The notes beneath the pieces are model-generated. The model had not been told where the DNA came from, ran no database searches, and worked only from the letters and a program-made list of their open reading frames with translations. Shown here piece after piece: positions 18,812 to 27,748 of a stretch of DNA of 64,000 bases; position 1 is the stretch's first letter; each line of letters starts with the position of its first letter. The position numbers and the translations under genes are program-made. Origin of the DNA: Pseudoalteromonas luteoviolacea NCIMB 1944 (lineage in GTDB: Bacteria > Pseudomonadota > Gammaproteobacteria > Enterobacterales > Alteromonadaceae); the NCBI RefSeq assembly GCF_001625565.1, contig NZ_AUXS01000032.1:242810-306809 (forward strand). The letters are read 5' to 3'.

Positions 18812-19018
18812 TATAATTCCTTTAACTTTTATTTTTAATTGGCAATAACCCTGCCATAAATTTTATTAGCTCACACTTAATAAAGTACGACCCAAATTAA
18901 AATAAACAACAAGAAATATTCAAGCTATTTAATTTAACGACAACAACCTTGTCACAAAAAAATACAAATGTAAAGTCAACATCATAAGTTTTGAAGGTTT
19001 CATTTTCTTACTAGTATA

Positions 19019-19037
19019 CCCACCTATATACGGTGGG
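19019..19037. other. Small inverted repeat after the bmp7 pseudogene
   Basis: 6-bp inverted repeat CCCACC / GGTGGG with a 7-nt AT loop, about 20 nt beyond the stop of the P450 remnant on its downstream side. No T-run; possibly a remnant terminator. Confidence 0.35.
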
Positions 19038-19057
19038 CGCTAAGTAAGTTTTTGAAC

Positions 19058-19530
19058 CTAAAATCTCGATTTAGCTTTAATCTCCACTTCTTCAGGTACT
19101 AAAAATACGCCAGAAATTGCTTTTAGATTTACCTGTTTACCTTCGGGTATAGAAAATTCAAACTTATGTGCCAACTGAGCAAATAAAGTGTGAATAATAT
19201 ACTTACCAAATAGCTCTCCCAAACAATTTCATCTAGCTCCTTTTGCACACGCGCTAGATATTCAGGGAAAGCGGCAAGATATAACAAGGCCCAGCGCATC
19301 GAGAATGCGCCAGCGCCCGCAACTTGGGTTAAAGATCCTACGACAATTCCATTGAGGTTAGAGCTAAACTTCTCGATCGCATCACCATATTGTTGATAGT
19401 ACTTTTCTTGTAAATCCGTAGGCATTAATTCATGGCGCGTGTTGTTTATAAAGCCATTCGGCAACCAGCTCAAACTCTTTTATCGAAAATACTCAGTTCA
19501 AATTCACCAAAGCTATCATCAAACATGACT
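19058..19530 (-). pseudogene. Decayed partial copy of bmp7 (P450)
   Basis: Nucleotide sequence nearly identical to segments of the intact P450 gene at 20025-21500, including its last 160 bases. Compared with the intact gene it lacks the 5' third (homology stops at 19530). It has a deletion matching about 20194-20513 with a short AACAA repeat at the ends, an in-frame deletion matching about 20650-20796, a small deletion in the I-helix region, and a single-base loss near 19477 (CTCTTTTATCG against CTCTTTTCATCG). The heme-cysteine region is gone. It cannot make a working P450. It shows an earlier second copy or tandem duplication at the edge of the bmp locus. Confidence 0.93.
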
Positions 19531-19545
19531 GATACTCTGAACAAT

Positions 19546-19932
19546 TTATAACTTTACACGGGCAATAGACGGACGACTCTGGCCATGTTCAAAGCCGCTA
19601 GTACCACAGTGGTTTGCATCAATCGCGATACTCACAGGCTGTTGCGCTGTTTTTGCTGCAAGTAACATAGGATATATATGGTCAACATTGGCATTGTTAG
19701 GGTCAACTATGAAAAAGTTACCACTTACTCTGGCGCAGTTTTTAGGATTTGTGAAAACGCTACTACCACCCTCTGTATTAAAAGACACCAATAAATAACC
19801 TTCTTTATATCCTGCGCTCAACTCAGCCACATTGACATTAACCAGCCATTTATCAGCACTGTGCGCTTGGGAAATTGAAATGAAAGAGAGAAAAAGTACT
19901 ACAGAAAAAAACCGAATCATAAAGTATAACAA
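19546..19932 (-). CDS. Small secreted protein with two cysteines
   Basis: 128 residues. The signal peptide is about 1-25 (RFFSVVLFLSFISISQAHS); the ATG at residue 5 is an alternative start. The mature part is about 100 residues with only two Cys (KNCARVSG and NHCGTSGF), likely forming one disulfide, and a pattern NFFIVDPN...YPMLLAAKTAQQPVSIAIDANHC. I have an impression of similar small secreted proteins in marine gammaproteobacteria but cannot name a family. It sits between the bmp7 remnant and the intact bmp7, on the same strand, separated from bmp7 by a terminator. Confidence 0.6.
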   Translation of the reverse strand: MLYFMIRFFSVVLFLSFISISQAHSADKWLVNVNVAELSAGYKEGYLLVSFNTEGGSSVFTNPKNCARVSGNFFIVDPNNANVDHIYPMLLAAKTAQQPVSIAIDANHCGTSGFEHGQSRPSIARVKL

Positions 19933-19971
19933 CCATTAATATTAATAAACCACTTATTTTATGATTTTTTA

Positions 19972-20004
19972 AGGATGGATGCAAAACCATCCTAAGTAGG
20001 ATGG
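19972..20004 (-). terminator. End-of-operon hairpin(s) after bmp7
   Basis: Three arms, AGGATGG, CCATCCT, AGGATGG (plus-strand order), lie within 33 nt. The middle arm can pair with either neighbour, giving two mutually exclusive 7-bp hairpins about 20 nt after the bmp7 stop. A TTTT and later TTAAAAAA stretch flank them on the minus strand. Likely the terminator of the bmp7-1 operon. Confidence 0.6.
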
Positions 20005-20024
20005 CCTTGTAATTTATTGCTGAG

Positions 20025-21500
20025 CTATAATCTCGATTTAGCTTTAATATCCACTTCTTCAGGTACTAAAAATACGCCAGAAATTGCTTTTAGATTTACC
20101 TGTTTACCTTCGGGTATAGAAAATTCAAACTTATGTGCCAACTGAGCAAATAAAGTGTGAATAATATACTTACCAAATAGCTCCCCCAAACAACGACGCT
20201 GACCTAGACCAAATGGAAATGCCTTGCCCTGTTGCTTTTTACTCAGTTCACCATTGTCATCTAAAAAACGCTCGGGGATAAATTCATCTGGGTTTTCCCA
20301 CAGCGTCTCGTCACGGGTAATACTGTAATTATTAATCACCAGCGGCGTGCCTTCTGGAATAAAATAACCGTCTAACAAAGTATCTTTGCTAGTTGCATAA
20401 TTCGCCGCTGGCATAGACGTAATAGAACAGTGACGTAGCACTTCAGCGATAAATGCTTGTGTATAAGGTAAGTCAGCTTTGTGCTTATTGAGCGGTACCT
20501 CATCATCCCCAACAACTTCATCTAGCTCCTTTTGCACACGCGCTTGGTATTCAGGGAAAGCGGCAAGATATAACAAGGCCCAGCGCATCGCGAATGCCCC
20601 AACGCCACCGCCAGCACCCGCAACTTGGGTTAAAGATCCTACGACAATTTCTTTTTCTCCGATATTTAAGCCCGCTTTAGTCGCATCATCAACACTATCA
20701 TTCGCTGCGAACAAATAATCACATAAATCGCGATACTCCCCGGCCACATAGTCTTCTTTACGGCGATTCACGTTAAATGAAACATATTGATCTAGACCAT
20801 TGAGGTTAGAGCTAAACTTCTCGATCGCATCACCATATTGTTGATAGTACCTTTCTTGTAAATCCGTAGGCATTAATTCATGGCGTGTGCTGTTTATAAA
20901 ACCATTGGGCAACCAACTCAGACTCTTTTCATCGAAGATACTCACTTCAAATTCACCAAAGCGATCATCAAACATGACTTTATGTAAAAAACTGGCGAGC
21001 TTTAACGACACCTCGCGATTGGGGTCAAATGATACATCTCCTTGCGCTTTCCACACGGCGGCAATGTCGTTAACCTCTGTGGTCATCCAAGTTTCGATTT
21101 GGTCCCAACGGGTTGAAAAATACTCACGCATTGCGTTTGCAAACACTTTTCGGTGGACCTGCCACTGTTCTCCGGCTTCTAATTCTAAAAAGTGCTTTTG
21201 TGGTGCGATTTGCAAAATTTCATAGTCCGCTCGAACATTAAATACATCGTTTTGAGCGACCAATGCTTCGCGTACATATTGATAACCATTCAGCGCCACT
21301 ATTGGGCCCTTGGCTGTTTCTACCGAGTAGATATCTCCATATTTTTTCGACAGAGATTCGATTATTAGGTGAAAATCCTCACCCCAAAAAAACTGCTGTC
21401 CATCCTCACTGTCAAATGAAATATGAGGAATTGTCGGAGTTAATTCGTCTAGATTTAATTTGCTTTGTGGTAAAGCTTCTGCTGTATCGGTGTTTTTCAT
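20025..21500 (-). CDS. bmp7: Bmp7, cytochrome P450 coupling bromophenols and bromopyrroles
   Basis: 491 residues. In the known bmp pathway this P450 joins brominated phenols and pyrroles by aryl coupling, giving pentabromopseudilin and polybrominated biphenyls, with electrons from Bmp9/Bmp10. The heme motif [16 protein letters not shown] is near residue 430-445 (Cys near 436) and the K-helix ExxR is in AEVLRH. The I-helix reads [16 protein letters not shown] (about 288-303), where the usual AGxE/DT is replaced by Gly/Val-type residues. It is the last gene of the minus-strand operon, 3 nt after bmp6. Partner genes confirm the call. Confidence 0.93.
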   Translation of the reverse strand: MKNTDTAEALPQSKLNLDELTPTIPHISFDSEDGQQFFWGEDFHLIIESLSKKYGDIYSVETAKGPIVALNGYQYVREALVAQNDVFNVRADYEILQIAPQKHFLELEAGEQWQVHRKVFANAMREYFSTRWDQIETWMTTEVNDIAAVWKAQGDVSFDPNREVSLKLASFLHKVMFDDRFGEFEVSIFDEKSLSWLPNGFINSTRHELMPTDLQERYYQQYGDAIEKFSSNLNGLDQYVSFNVNRRKEDYVAGEYRDLCDYLFAANDSVDDATKAGLNIGEKEIVVGSLTQVAGAGGGVGAFAMRWALLYLAAFPEYQARVQKELDEVVGDDEVPLNKHKADLPYTQAFIAEVLRHCSITSMPAANYATSKDTLLDGYFIPEGTPLVINNYSITRDETLWENPDEFIPERFLDDNGELSKKQQGKAFPFGLGQRRCLGELFGKYIIHTLFAQLAHKFEFSIPEGKQVNLKAISGVFLVPEEVDIKAKSRL

Positions 21501-21503
21501 TGG

Positions 21504-22112
21504 TCAAATCCCACTGACTAAGGTTGATAATTCTGGTGTTGCAAATTGATTGTCGAATTGCTCTGACTGCATGTACCAAGCAAGTGGAAATTTCTCGGTA
21601 ATGCGAAAAATTTTTCTACCTTGTGAATACACTAAGTAAGTGCGGTACAACACAAGATCTTTGGGCTCTATGGCAAAATGCTGAGACAGCTCATTTGCAT
21701 ACTCAAAGCCCCAAGCGAGCAATGTCTTATACGTTTCTATTTGAAATTTTTCCCATGCTTTGCCAATGGGAATACGTGTTTCAGTTAATGCACGAGAAAA
21801 ATTCACATTCATATTGCCGTGGTACACTAAAGAGTCTGCATACAAATAAGGCAACCCAGTTTGGTCACCATTAAGCGTGATCACACGCCGCTGGCAATGC
21901 ATCTCTTCTTCATGTGGTACTACTCCAACTTCCGCTTCGAGCAATTTGTCGACGACAATTTTTTCCCCAACAATGCTTTCTAGCAGCTGGGTTACAGTTC
22001 CATCAGTACCTAGAATAATTTTTTGTAGGTAGCTGAGGTTACTCAGGTTATACGCTTGCGTGCTTAAACTATCGTCTAAATTGCACAGGCTTTCATCTGA
22101 CAATCGAATCAT
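21504..22112 (-). CDS. bmp6: Bmp6, chorismate lyase
   Basis: 202 residues, UbiC/DUF98-like. It converts chorismate to 4-hydroxybenzoate and pyruvate, feeding the Bmp5 brominase. Visible are the N-terminal LQKIILGTDGTVTQLLESIVGEKIVV helix-strand and the substrate-site region EMHCQRRVITLNGDQTGLPYLYADSLVYH, typical of the family. It lies between bmp5 and bmp7 with very short gaps (18 and 3 nt), so it belongs to the same operon. A dedicated copy separates bromophenol supply from ubiquinone synthesis. Confidence 0.9.
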   Translation of the reverse strand: MIRLSDESLCNLDDSLSTQAYNLSNLSYLQKIILGTDGTVTQLLESIVGEKIVVDKLLEAEVGVVPHEEEMHCQRRVITLNGDQTGLPYLYADSLVYHGNMNVNFSRALTETRIPIGKAWEKFQIETYKTLLAWGFEYANELSQHFAIEPKDLVLYRTYLVYSQGRKIFRITEKFPLAWYMQSEQFDNQFATPELSTLVSGI

Positions 22113-22130
22113 GTCCTTTCCTCGTACTAT

Positions 22131-23678
22131 TTACTTGCTGATCTCGCGTAACCCGTCTAAACGCAAGCGAGACAATAATTTCTGTGCGGCCAGTGCCACT
22201 TCAAAATGAATAATTCGCGGCCAGGAACTTATGTTTGGAAAGCTAAGCAAAAATTCTCTTGCCGTGTGAGTCATGTTATTTGGCCCATCAAGACGGTATT
22301 GGGCTGCAAACTGCGGATTGTGTAACAACTTTACACGTAACATAGGGTCTTTAAATAAGCTGGGAATTTGAGGCATACAACCAACCAGCTTCGCCACTGA
22401 GTCCATGTAGTGACAATAGTTCACAAGAGAAGCGACATGTGGTGTGATCTTGTACTCAGTTTGCCAATGTTTCGTATCGTACTTAATCACGTCATGCATT
22501 TCTGATAGTGTTGGCAACTGCGCCTCACCACTTGCGAGCTTGGACAAATAACGGCATTGCATCTCTGCGATAACAGGAATGCCGCCTTGTTGTGGCCTGA
22601 CAAAGCCAATAAATGATAGTGAATGCCCCATTTCAGGTATAAACATTTGTTTGTAGAGGTCACGCATGTTGGCAATACTGACATCCAAAAACGGGAAGCT
22701 CAGCTGATAACCTGTGCAAAAGACAACCGCATCAATCTCTTCACGCGTCCCGTCTTTAAATACTACTGCATTTTTCTCAAACCGTTCTATACCACCAATA
22801 TTTGGCGTAACCTTACCGTCGGCAATAGGACGAAATAATCGTTCATTTTTAGTCACAGCTTGATGATGAGATGGTCCGGACTTTTTCAGCCACTCACCGC
22901 GAATACGCACATGGTCGTTGCGGCTCGTCACATACTTATTGAAAATGCCCTTGGTGATCCCACCGTGGTATCTATGCGGTAATTTATTTACGATCCGTGA
23001 TGTGAGCCATGATGTATCTATTGTGAAGTACGGATCTTCTTGGAAAGCCATATATCGAGGCGCCACCGCAGGATACCGACGCAGCGATAAAATACACTTT
23101 CTCGCCACTTGCGAAATTTCTGATGTGATGTCTGCCGAGCTTTCGCCTAAGCCAACACATAATACCCGTTTGCCAGCATAGTTATGTTTGTCGCGATAAT
23201 CATTCGAGTGCTCAATGTTTCCTTGATACATATCCAAACCAGGTAAGTCTGGTAACTTAGGCTTTTGGAAATGTCCTGAGCAAACTGCAACCATATCAAA
23301 CTCTTTTGTTTGTTCGGTATCGGCATTCTTGTAGGTGACGAGCCATTTATCACCTTGCTTTTGAACACAGCATACTTCATGGTCATAATGAATATGCTTA
23401 GCTATATCAAAACGTTCAATATATTCGCCCAAGTAGTTGATATACTCTTTTTTTGACCAAAATTTCAACTTTTGATGGTTGGGCACATAGTCTGAGTAGG
23501 CCATAAAATAGTTTGAAATAGTCAGGTGTAAGTCGTCATAGATTTTTTTATCTGCGAAAACACCTCCAAAACTTTCTGCTTTTTCAAAACAAGTTACTTG
23601 ATGGCCGCCATCTGTTAGCTGTTTGACGGCGGCAATACCAGATAAACCAGCACCTATCACTGCTATTGTCTTGTTCAT
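22131..23678 (-). CDS. bmp5: Bmp5, flavin-dependent decarboxylating phenol brominase
   Basis: 515 residues from the ATG at 23678, chosen because GGAGAG precedes it; the longer frame to 23756 adds 26 residues without a ribosome site. It resembles single-component flavoprotein monooxygenases: FAD motif GAGLSG at 8-13, CSGHFQKPKLP near 133, and NADPH motif VGLGESSAD near 175. In the known pathway Bmp5 brominates 4-hydroxybenzoate and replaces its carboxylate by bromine, giving 2,4-dibromophenol, using NADPH and its own FAD. Neighbouring bmp6 supplies the substrate. There is a gap of about 110 nt to bmp4, wider than other operon junctions, so an internal promoter is possible. Confidence 0.9.
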   Translation of the reverse strand: MNKTIAVIGAGLSGIAAVKQLTDGGHQVTCFEKAESFGGVFADKKIYDDLHLTISNYFMAYSDYVPNHQKLKFWSKKEYINYLGEYIERFDIAKHIHYDHEVCCVQKQGDKWLVTYKNADTEQTKEFDMVAVCSGHFQKPKLPDLPGLDMYQGNIEHSNDYRDKHNYAGKRVLCVGLGESSADITSEISQVARKCILSLRRYPAVAPRYMAFQEDPYFTIDTSWLTSRIVNKLPHRYHGGITKGIFNKYVTSRNDHVRIRGEWLKKSGPSHHQAVTKNERLFRPIADGKVTPNIGGIERFEKNAVVFKDGTREEIDAVVFCTGYQLSFPFLDVSIANMRDLYKQMFIPEMGHSLSFIGFVRPQQGGIPVIAEMQCRYLSKLASGEAQLPTLSEMHDVIKYDTKHWQTEYKITPHVASLVNYCHYMDSVAKLVGCMPQIPSLFKDPMLRVKLLHNPQFAAQYRLDGPNNMTHTAREFLLSFPNISSWPRIIHFEVALAAQKLLSRLRLDGLREISK

Positions 23679-23789
23679 AATTCTCTCCGTGTATAGCAAG
23701 GAACTGCACACCACAGCCATAACGGCTCTGCATAAAGCCATATGATATTTGTACAATTCCGAGGTTAATGTTTACTTTGTGTAAACTGG

Positions 23790-25346
23790 TTACGCACCAC
23801 TTTGCACAGTATTACTCCCGTGCCGTGGGCGAGTTTCTGATAAGCTTCGACGCGATAATTTGCCGTTACCATTGCGTGGTAATGCATCCCAATAAACAAC
23901 ATGTTCTGGTAGCATGTATTTCGGCAATCGTTTGGCGCAATGCATTTTTAACGTCAGCAATGACGGGGGCTGGGAGCCACATGCGATGTGCGCGATAAGG
24001 TTTTTATTTTCATCCAGCTCTACCAAACATTCCTTTATTTCAGGATGCTGATACAAGGCGCGTTCAACCTCACCCAAATGCACTCTGTAGCCTTTAACCT
24101 TCACCATATGGTCTTGACGGCCGATATACATCAACTCTCCAAATTCATTGATATAACCAATATCACCCGTGTTATATGCTGCTTGCTGGCGTAACTCTTT
24201 GCCCCAATAGCCATCAAAAACAGTTGGACCAACGACAGTTATAAATCCTCTTTCACCTATCTCAACGCCATTACCTTGTTGATCACAAATGGCGATACGA
24301 GCCCCACTTGCGGCATAACCGATAGGTAATTCTTCAGGTACACTGTCTGGTACTTTGTAGTAGCTGCATACATTGGTTTCAGTTGGCCCGTAAAAATTAA
24401 ATAAGTCACTTAAGGGAAACTGCGCTCGCAATAAGGAGAGCGACTTAGTGTCAAAAGCTTCACCTGCAAAAATAATGGTATGAAGCTGCTTACACTTTTG
24501 ACCAAACTGAGGGTCTGCATTCATCATCATGGTTAATGCCGTTGGCACTGAATACCAAATAGTAATTTCTCGCTCAGCAATAAAATTAACTAACTTTTTA
24601 GGCACATAGCTGTCCAGCTCAGAGACAAGGTGCACACTCGCACCTGTTGCCAATGCCACGTAAATATCCAGTACAGACAAATCAAAGTGCCATGGCGCAT
24701 GATTTGAAAACCTGTCAGATGCAATGGGTTTGATCTTGTCGATCACCCACTGTACAAATGCCAAAGCATTGGCATGACTAATACGAACCCCTTTTGGTAC
24801 GCCCGTTGAGCCCGAGGTGTAAAGCATGTAGGCTAAGTCGTGAGCGCGCACATCAGAGTCGCTTTTAAACCTCGAGGGCTGACAAACTTCTATATCATGC
24901 CAAGTGCAAACTGAATTCAGTTCACAGGCTTGTGTTGCCGCAGCGCTAAGCTCCCCATCACTATCAAGCACGACAAACAGACAGTCATCAGCACGTGTAT
25001 CGCGATATTGCGCTAATTTCGTTTGGGTCGTAAACATTGCTTTCATCGTGCAGTCGGTGCGAATAATATCAACACGGACCATGGGGTTCATGGGGTCAAT
25101 GGGCACATATACACCACCCATCTTGGTCACGGCCAACATAGCAGCTAAAGCGCGACATGATTTATCAGCCCAAATGCCAACCCGATCACCCGCTTTTAGG
25201 CCTTTGCTTTGCAAAAGTACGGCTATTTGTGTCACTGCAAGAGATAAATCACCATAGCTATATGACTCGTTATTATCGGCCACCGCCAGTGCGTTATCAC
25301 CTCCTTTGCAGAGTCCCTTGTGTAAAACATCACTGAGTATTTTCAT
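23790..25346 (-). CDS. bmp4: Bmp4, L-prolyl-carrier-protein ligase (adenylation enzyme)
   Basis: 518-residue ANL-superfamily enzyme that activates L-proline as the AMP ester and loads it on the Bmp1 carrier domain. Motifs are LYTSGSTGVPKG near 175 (A3), NFYGPTETNVC near 320 (A5), YNTGDIGY near 393 (A7) and the terminal NGNGKLSRRSL near 500 with the catalytic Lys (A10). It overlaps the upstream bmp3 stop by 4 nt (ATGA), so the two are translationally coupled. Proline specificity is taken from the pathway, not read from pocket residues. Confidence 0.92.
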   Translation of the reverse strand: MKILSDVLHKGLCKGGDNALAVADNNESYSYGDLSLAVTQIAVLLQSKGLKAGDRVGIWADKSCRALAAMLAVTKMGGVYVPIDPMNPMVRVDIIRTDCTMKAMFTTQTKLAQYRDTRADDCLFVVLDSDGELSAAATQACELNSVCTWHDIEVCQPSRFKSDSDVRAHDLAYMLYTSGSTGVPKGVRISHANALAFVQWVIDKIKPIASDRFSNHAPWHFDLSVLDIYVALATGASVHLVSELDSYVPKKLVNFIAEREITIWYSVPTALTMMMNADPQFGQKCKQLHTIIFAGEAFDTKSLSLLRAQFPLSDLFNFYGPTETNVCSYYKVPDSVPEELPIGYAASGARIAICDQQGNGVEIGERGFITVVGPTVFDGYWGKELRQQAAYNTGDIGYINEFGELMYIGRQDHMVKVKGYRVHLGEVERALYQHPEIKECLVELDENKNLIAHIACGSQPPSLLTLKMHCAKRLPKYMLPEHVVYWDALPRNGNGKLSRRSLSETRPRHGSNTVQSGA

Positions 25347-26485
25347 AGCAAGCCCAACCGATTACAGATAAGTTCTCGTTGAATGTCTGAAGTCCCTGAA
25401 AACAGCACTGACCCCAATGCGTCGCGAATACTCGAGTCCACACCACTTTCTTGCAGATAACCTAGAGCACCATGCACACGGATCGAGTCTATCCCTGACT
25501 GTACAAAAGCTTCACTGATCGCAAGCTTGCTTGAAGCAACGGCTTTGGTGTTATCAACATTTTGTGACTTTTGCCAAGCTGCAAAGTACAGCAGCAAACG
25601 GGCACTTTGTAGACGGACTTCCATATCGGCAATACGGTGAGATACAGCTTGAAATTTGCTGATGGTTTGATCACCTTGCTTACGCGTATTTGCATAGTCA
25701 ATACAGCGCTCTAAATCACGCTGCATCACGCCAATAAATAAAGCAAATAAGCAGCAACGTTCCCAGTCCATTGACGCGGCAAAAATTCTCGCACCTTGCC
25801 CCTCACTGCCAAGTACATAATCTTTGTGCACTTTAACTTCATCGAAAAAAACTTGATTAAGTTGCGCTGAGTTTAAGCCCAGTTTTTTATAGCTATTCCC
25901 TACTTCAATGCCTGGTAAATCCGCAGGCACCACAAAAGCGGTTTGGCCCAGGTAACCGAATTTAGCATTCGTAGTGGCATACAGTACAAAGTAGTCAGCC
26001 ACACCGCCGTTTGTCACATACGACTTCGCGCCCTGAATGATGTAATAATCACCCTCACGCCATGCCTTAGTTGTTAACTTTGCGATGTTAGAACCAGCTT
26101 CTGCTTCAGAAATCGCATTGGCAGCAATCTTTTCTCCGCTTGCCAATAAAGGCAGTAACTGCTGTTTTAATTGTTCACTGCCATGCTCATAAATCGGCAT
26201 CGCACAGGCAAACGTGTGTGCTGCACCCGCAAATAAAATACCGGTATCTGCGCAGCCTTGACCCAAGCCTTCTAGGACTTTGACCGTTGTCAAAATGTCA
26301 AAGCCGCTCCCAGATGGCGAATACTTGCTGTCGATTGGTAGTCCAAAGTAGCCAAACTCGCCAAGCGCACGCCATGCATCCATTGGGAACTCCCCCTGCG
26401 GCAACTTAGAAAAATCTAAGTCTTGTGCAAAGCTCAGTGCATGCTCAAACAACTCGAGCTGATCCTCATTCCACTCAAAGTTCAT
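25343..26485 (-). CDS. bmp3: Bmp3, prolyl-carrier-protein dehydrogenase
   Basis: 380 residues, acyl-CoA dehydrogenase fold. It oxidises prolyl-S-Bmp1 to pyrrolyl-2-carboxyl-S-Bmp1 with FAD. Family landmarks are AISEAEAGSNIAKLTTKA near 115-130, YVTNGGVADYFVLYA near 155, and the C-terminal HGALGYLQESGVD...GTSDIQRELI. The ATG at 26485 follows AAGGGAAGGATTGATT. An in-frame TTG two codons earlier is less likely. It lies between bmp2 (42 nt) and bmp4 (overlap), in operon. Confidence 0.92.
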   Translation of the reverse strand: MNFEWNEDQLELFEHALSFAQDLDFSKLPQGEFPMDAWRALGEFGYFGLPIDSKYSPSGSGFDILTTVKVLEGLGQGCADTGILFAGAAHTFACAMPIYEHGSEQLKQQLLPLLASGEKIAANAISEAEAGSNIAKLTTKAWREGDYYIIQGAKSYVTNGGVADYFVLYATTNAKFGYLGQTAFVVPADLPGIEVGNSYKKLGLNSAQLNQVFFDEVKVHKDYVLGSEGQGARIFAASMDWERCCLFALFIGVMQRDLERCIDYANTRKQGDQTISKFQAVSHRIADMEVRLQSARLLLYFAAWQKSQNVDNTKAVASSKLAISEAFVQSGIDSIRVHGALGYLQESGVDSSIRDALGSVLFSGTSDIQRELICNRLGLL

Positions 26486-26527
26486 AATCAATCCTTCCCT
26501 TAGAAGGAAAAGCGCAGTGCTTTTCCT

Positions 26528-27748
26528 TTACCCTACCATTTGCTTGCGATCGTACTCTTCAATGGCATTTCTGAAGATTGTTGGCGCTTTCCAGCCCTCA
26601 CAATCAAAACAGCAGCCACCCAGAAGTCGAATAACTTCGTCACGTAGATCAGGGTTTTGCATCTGATAACCAAAGAAAATTGGGTAGATCCAGAAGTAGC
26701 GGATCAAATCTGCTGCAATTTGCTGCCCACCGTTACTCCAGTCTCGATAAGCATAAAATGGGGTTTTCCAATCATTTCCATCGATGGCTTGCTTGATTGC
26801 ATCCGCAGCACGGATCCCCTCCTTCATAGCAAAAGACACACCGTAAGAGAAAATTGGGTCCAAGAATCTGTGCGCATCACCAATACACAGCCAGCCGTCA
26901 CCAACAAAGGGTTCAATGCGGTATGAAAAGTCAGCCATGGACTGAGAATCACCGATACGCTCAGCATTTTGGAAGCGACGTCTGATCTCTGGGCTAATAT
27001 TTTCCATTCCCCATTCGATAGCATCATCTGGGTTTTTACATTCTTTGTAGTAGAGGTCTTTTGGGATCACTATCCCTAAGCTGTCAGTATCTGGTGAAAT
27101 AGGAATGATCCATGACCAGTGGTATTGTTTTGAATACAAAATGGTGGTGTTTGTCGAAAACGGCGGCAAATCACGTTCAACCCCCTTATAGTGTGCAAAT
27201 GAAGCAATCTGCTGGGAAAAGAACTCAATCTCACGCTTTCCTGCGATGCCCTTTCTCGATAAGAAGGTATTTTGTCCACTGGCATCGACCAACACTTTTG
27301 AACGCACTTGGTGTTCCATATCATCAGCTTTGTATATAGCGCCAACAACTTTGCCGTCATGCTTGATCACATCCTTAACTAAGCCTTGTTGGTATTCAAC
27401 ACCATGTTCTAACGCCTTACGCTTGAGCATATTGTCAAAGTCACTGCGTTTAACTTGCCAAGTAGGTGCCAAAATTGGAATGAAGAACTCGTTTTTAGAC
27501 AATGATCCGATAACATTTACACCCGGTTTATCAGGAAAACCAGCTGCATCCATTTCTTCTGCCAGACCTAAGTCTCTGATGATCTGACCAGCGTTTCCTG
27601 TCAGCGACTCGCCAATATGGAAGCGCGGAAATTCATCTTTTTCAATGCATAAAACTGACAGACCTTTTTTACGACATTCAATGCCACATAAGCTTCCAGC
27701 AGGACCACTGCCAATAATAACTACATCGTAACTCTTAAATTCGCTCAT
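26528..27748 (-). CDS. bmp2: Bmp2, flavin-dependent pyrrole brominase
   Basis: 406 residues. It brominates carrier-bound pyrrole four times in the known pathway, using FADH2, O2 and bromide. The FAD motif GSGPAG is at 13-18 and the halogenase motif WSWIIP at 211-216. As I recall published mutational work on Bmp2, Tyr302, Phe306 and Ala345 set full (tetra) bromination compared with the dihalogenating homologue Mpy16. By direct count this protein has Y302, F306 and A345. It overlaps bmp1 by 4 nt. This supports tetrabromopyrrole as the product. Confidence 0.95.
   Translation of the reverse strand: MSEFKSYDVVIIGSGPAGSLCGIECRKKGLSVLCIEKDEFPRFHIGESLTGNAGQIIRDLGLAEEMDAAGFPDKPGVNVIGSLSKNEFFIPILAPTWQVKRSDFDNMLKRKALEHGVEYQQGLVKDVIKHDGKVVGAIYKADDMEHQVRSKVLVDASGQNTFLSRKGIAGKREIEFFSQQIASFAHYKGVERDLPPFSTNTTILYSKQYHWSWIIPISPDTDSLGIVIPKDLYYKECKNPDDAIEWGMENISPEIRRRFQNAERIGDSQSMADFSYRIEPFVGDGWLCIGDAHRFLDPIFSYGVSFAMKEGIRAADAIKQAIDGNDWKTPFYAYRDWSNGGQQIAADLIRYFWIYPIFFGYQMQNPDLRDEVIRLLGGCCFDCEGWKAPTIFRNAIEEYDRKQMVG

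Noticed and set aside
18120..19057. Insertion sequence at the edge of the bmp locus
   Set aside because: I found no transposase frame, terminal inverted repeats or target duplication in this AT-rich stretch.
19129..19473. Open frame in the P450 remnant as a functional small protein
   Set aside because: It has no heme-binding region, joins non-adjacent P450 segments, and shifts frame at its end. It is a pseudogene.
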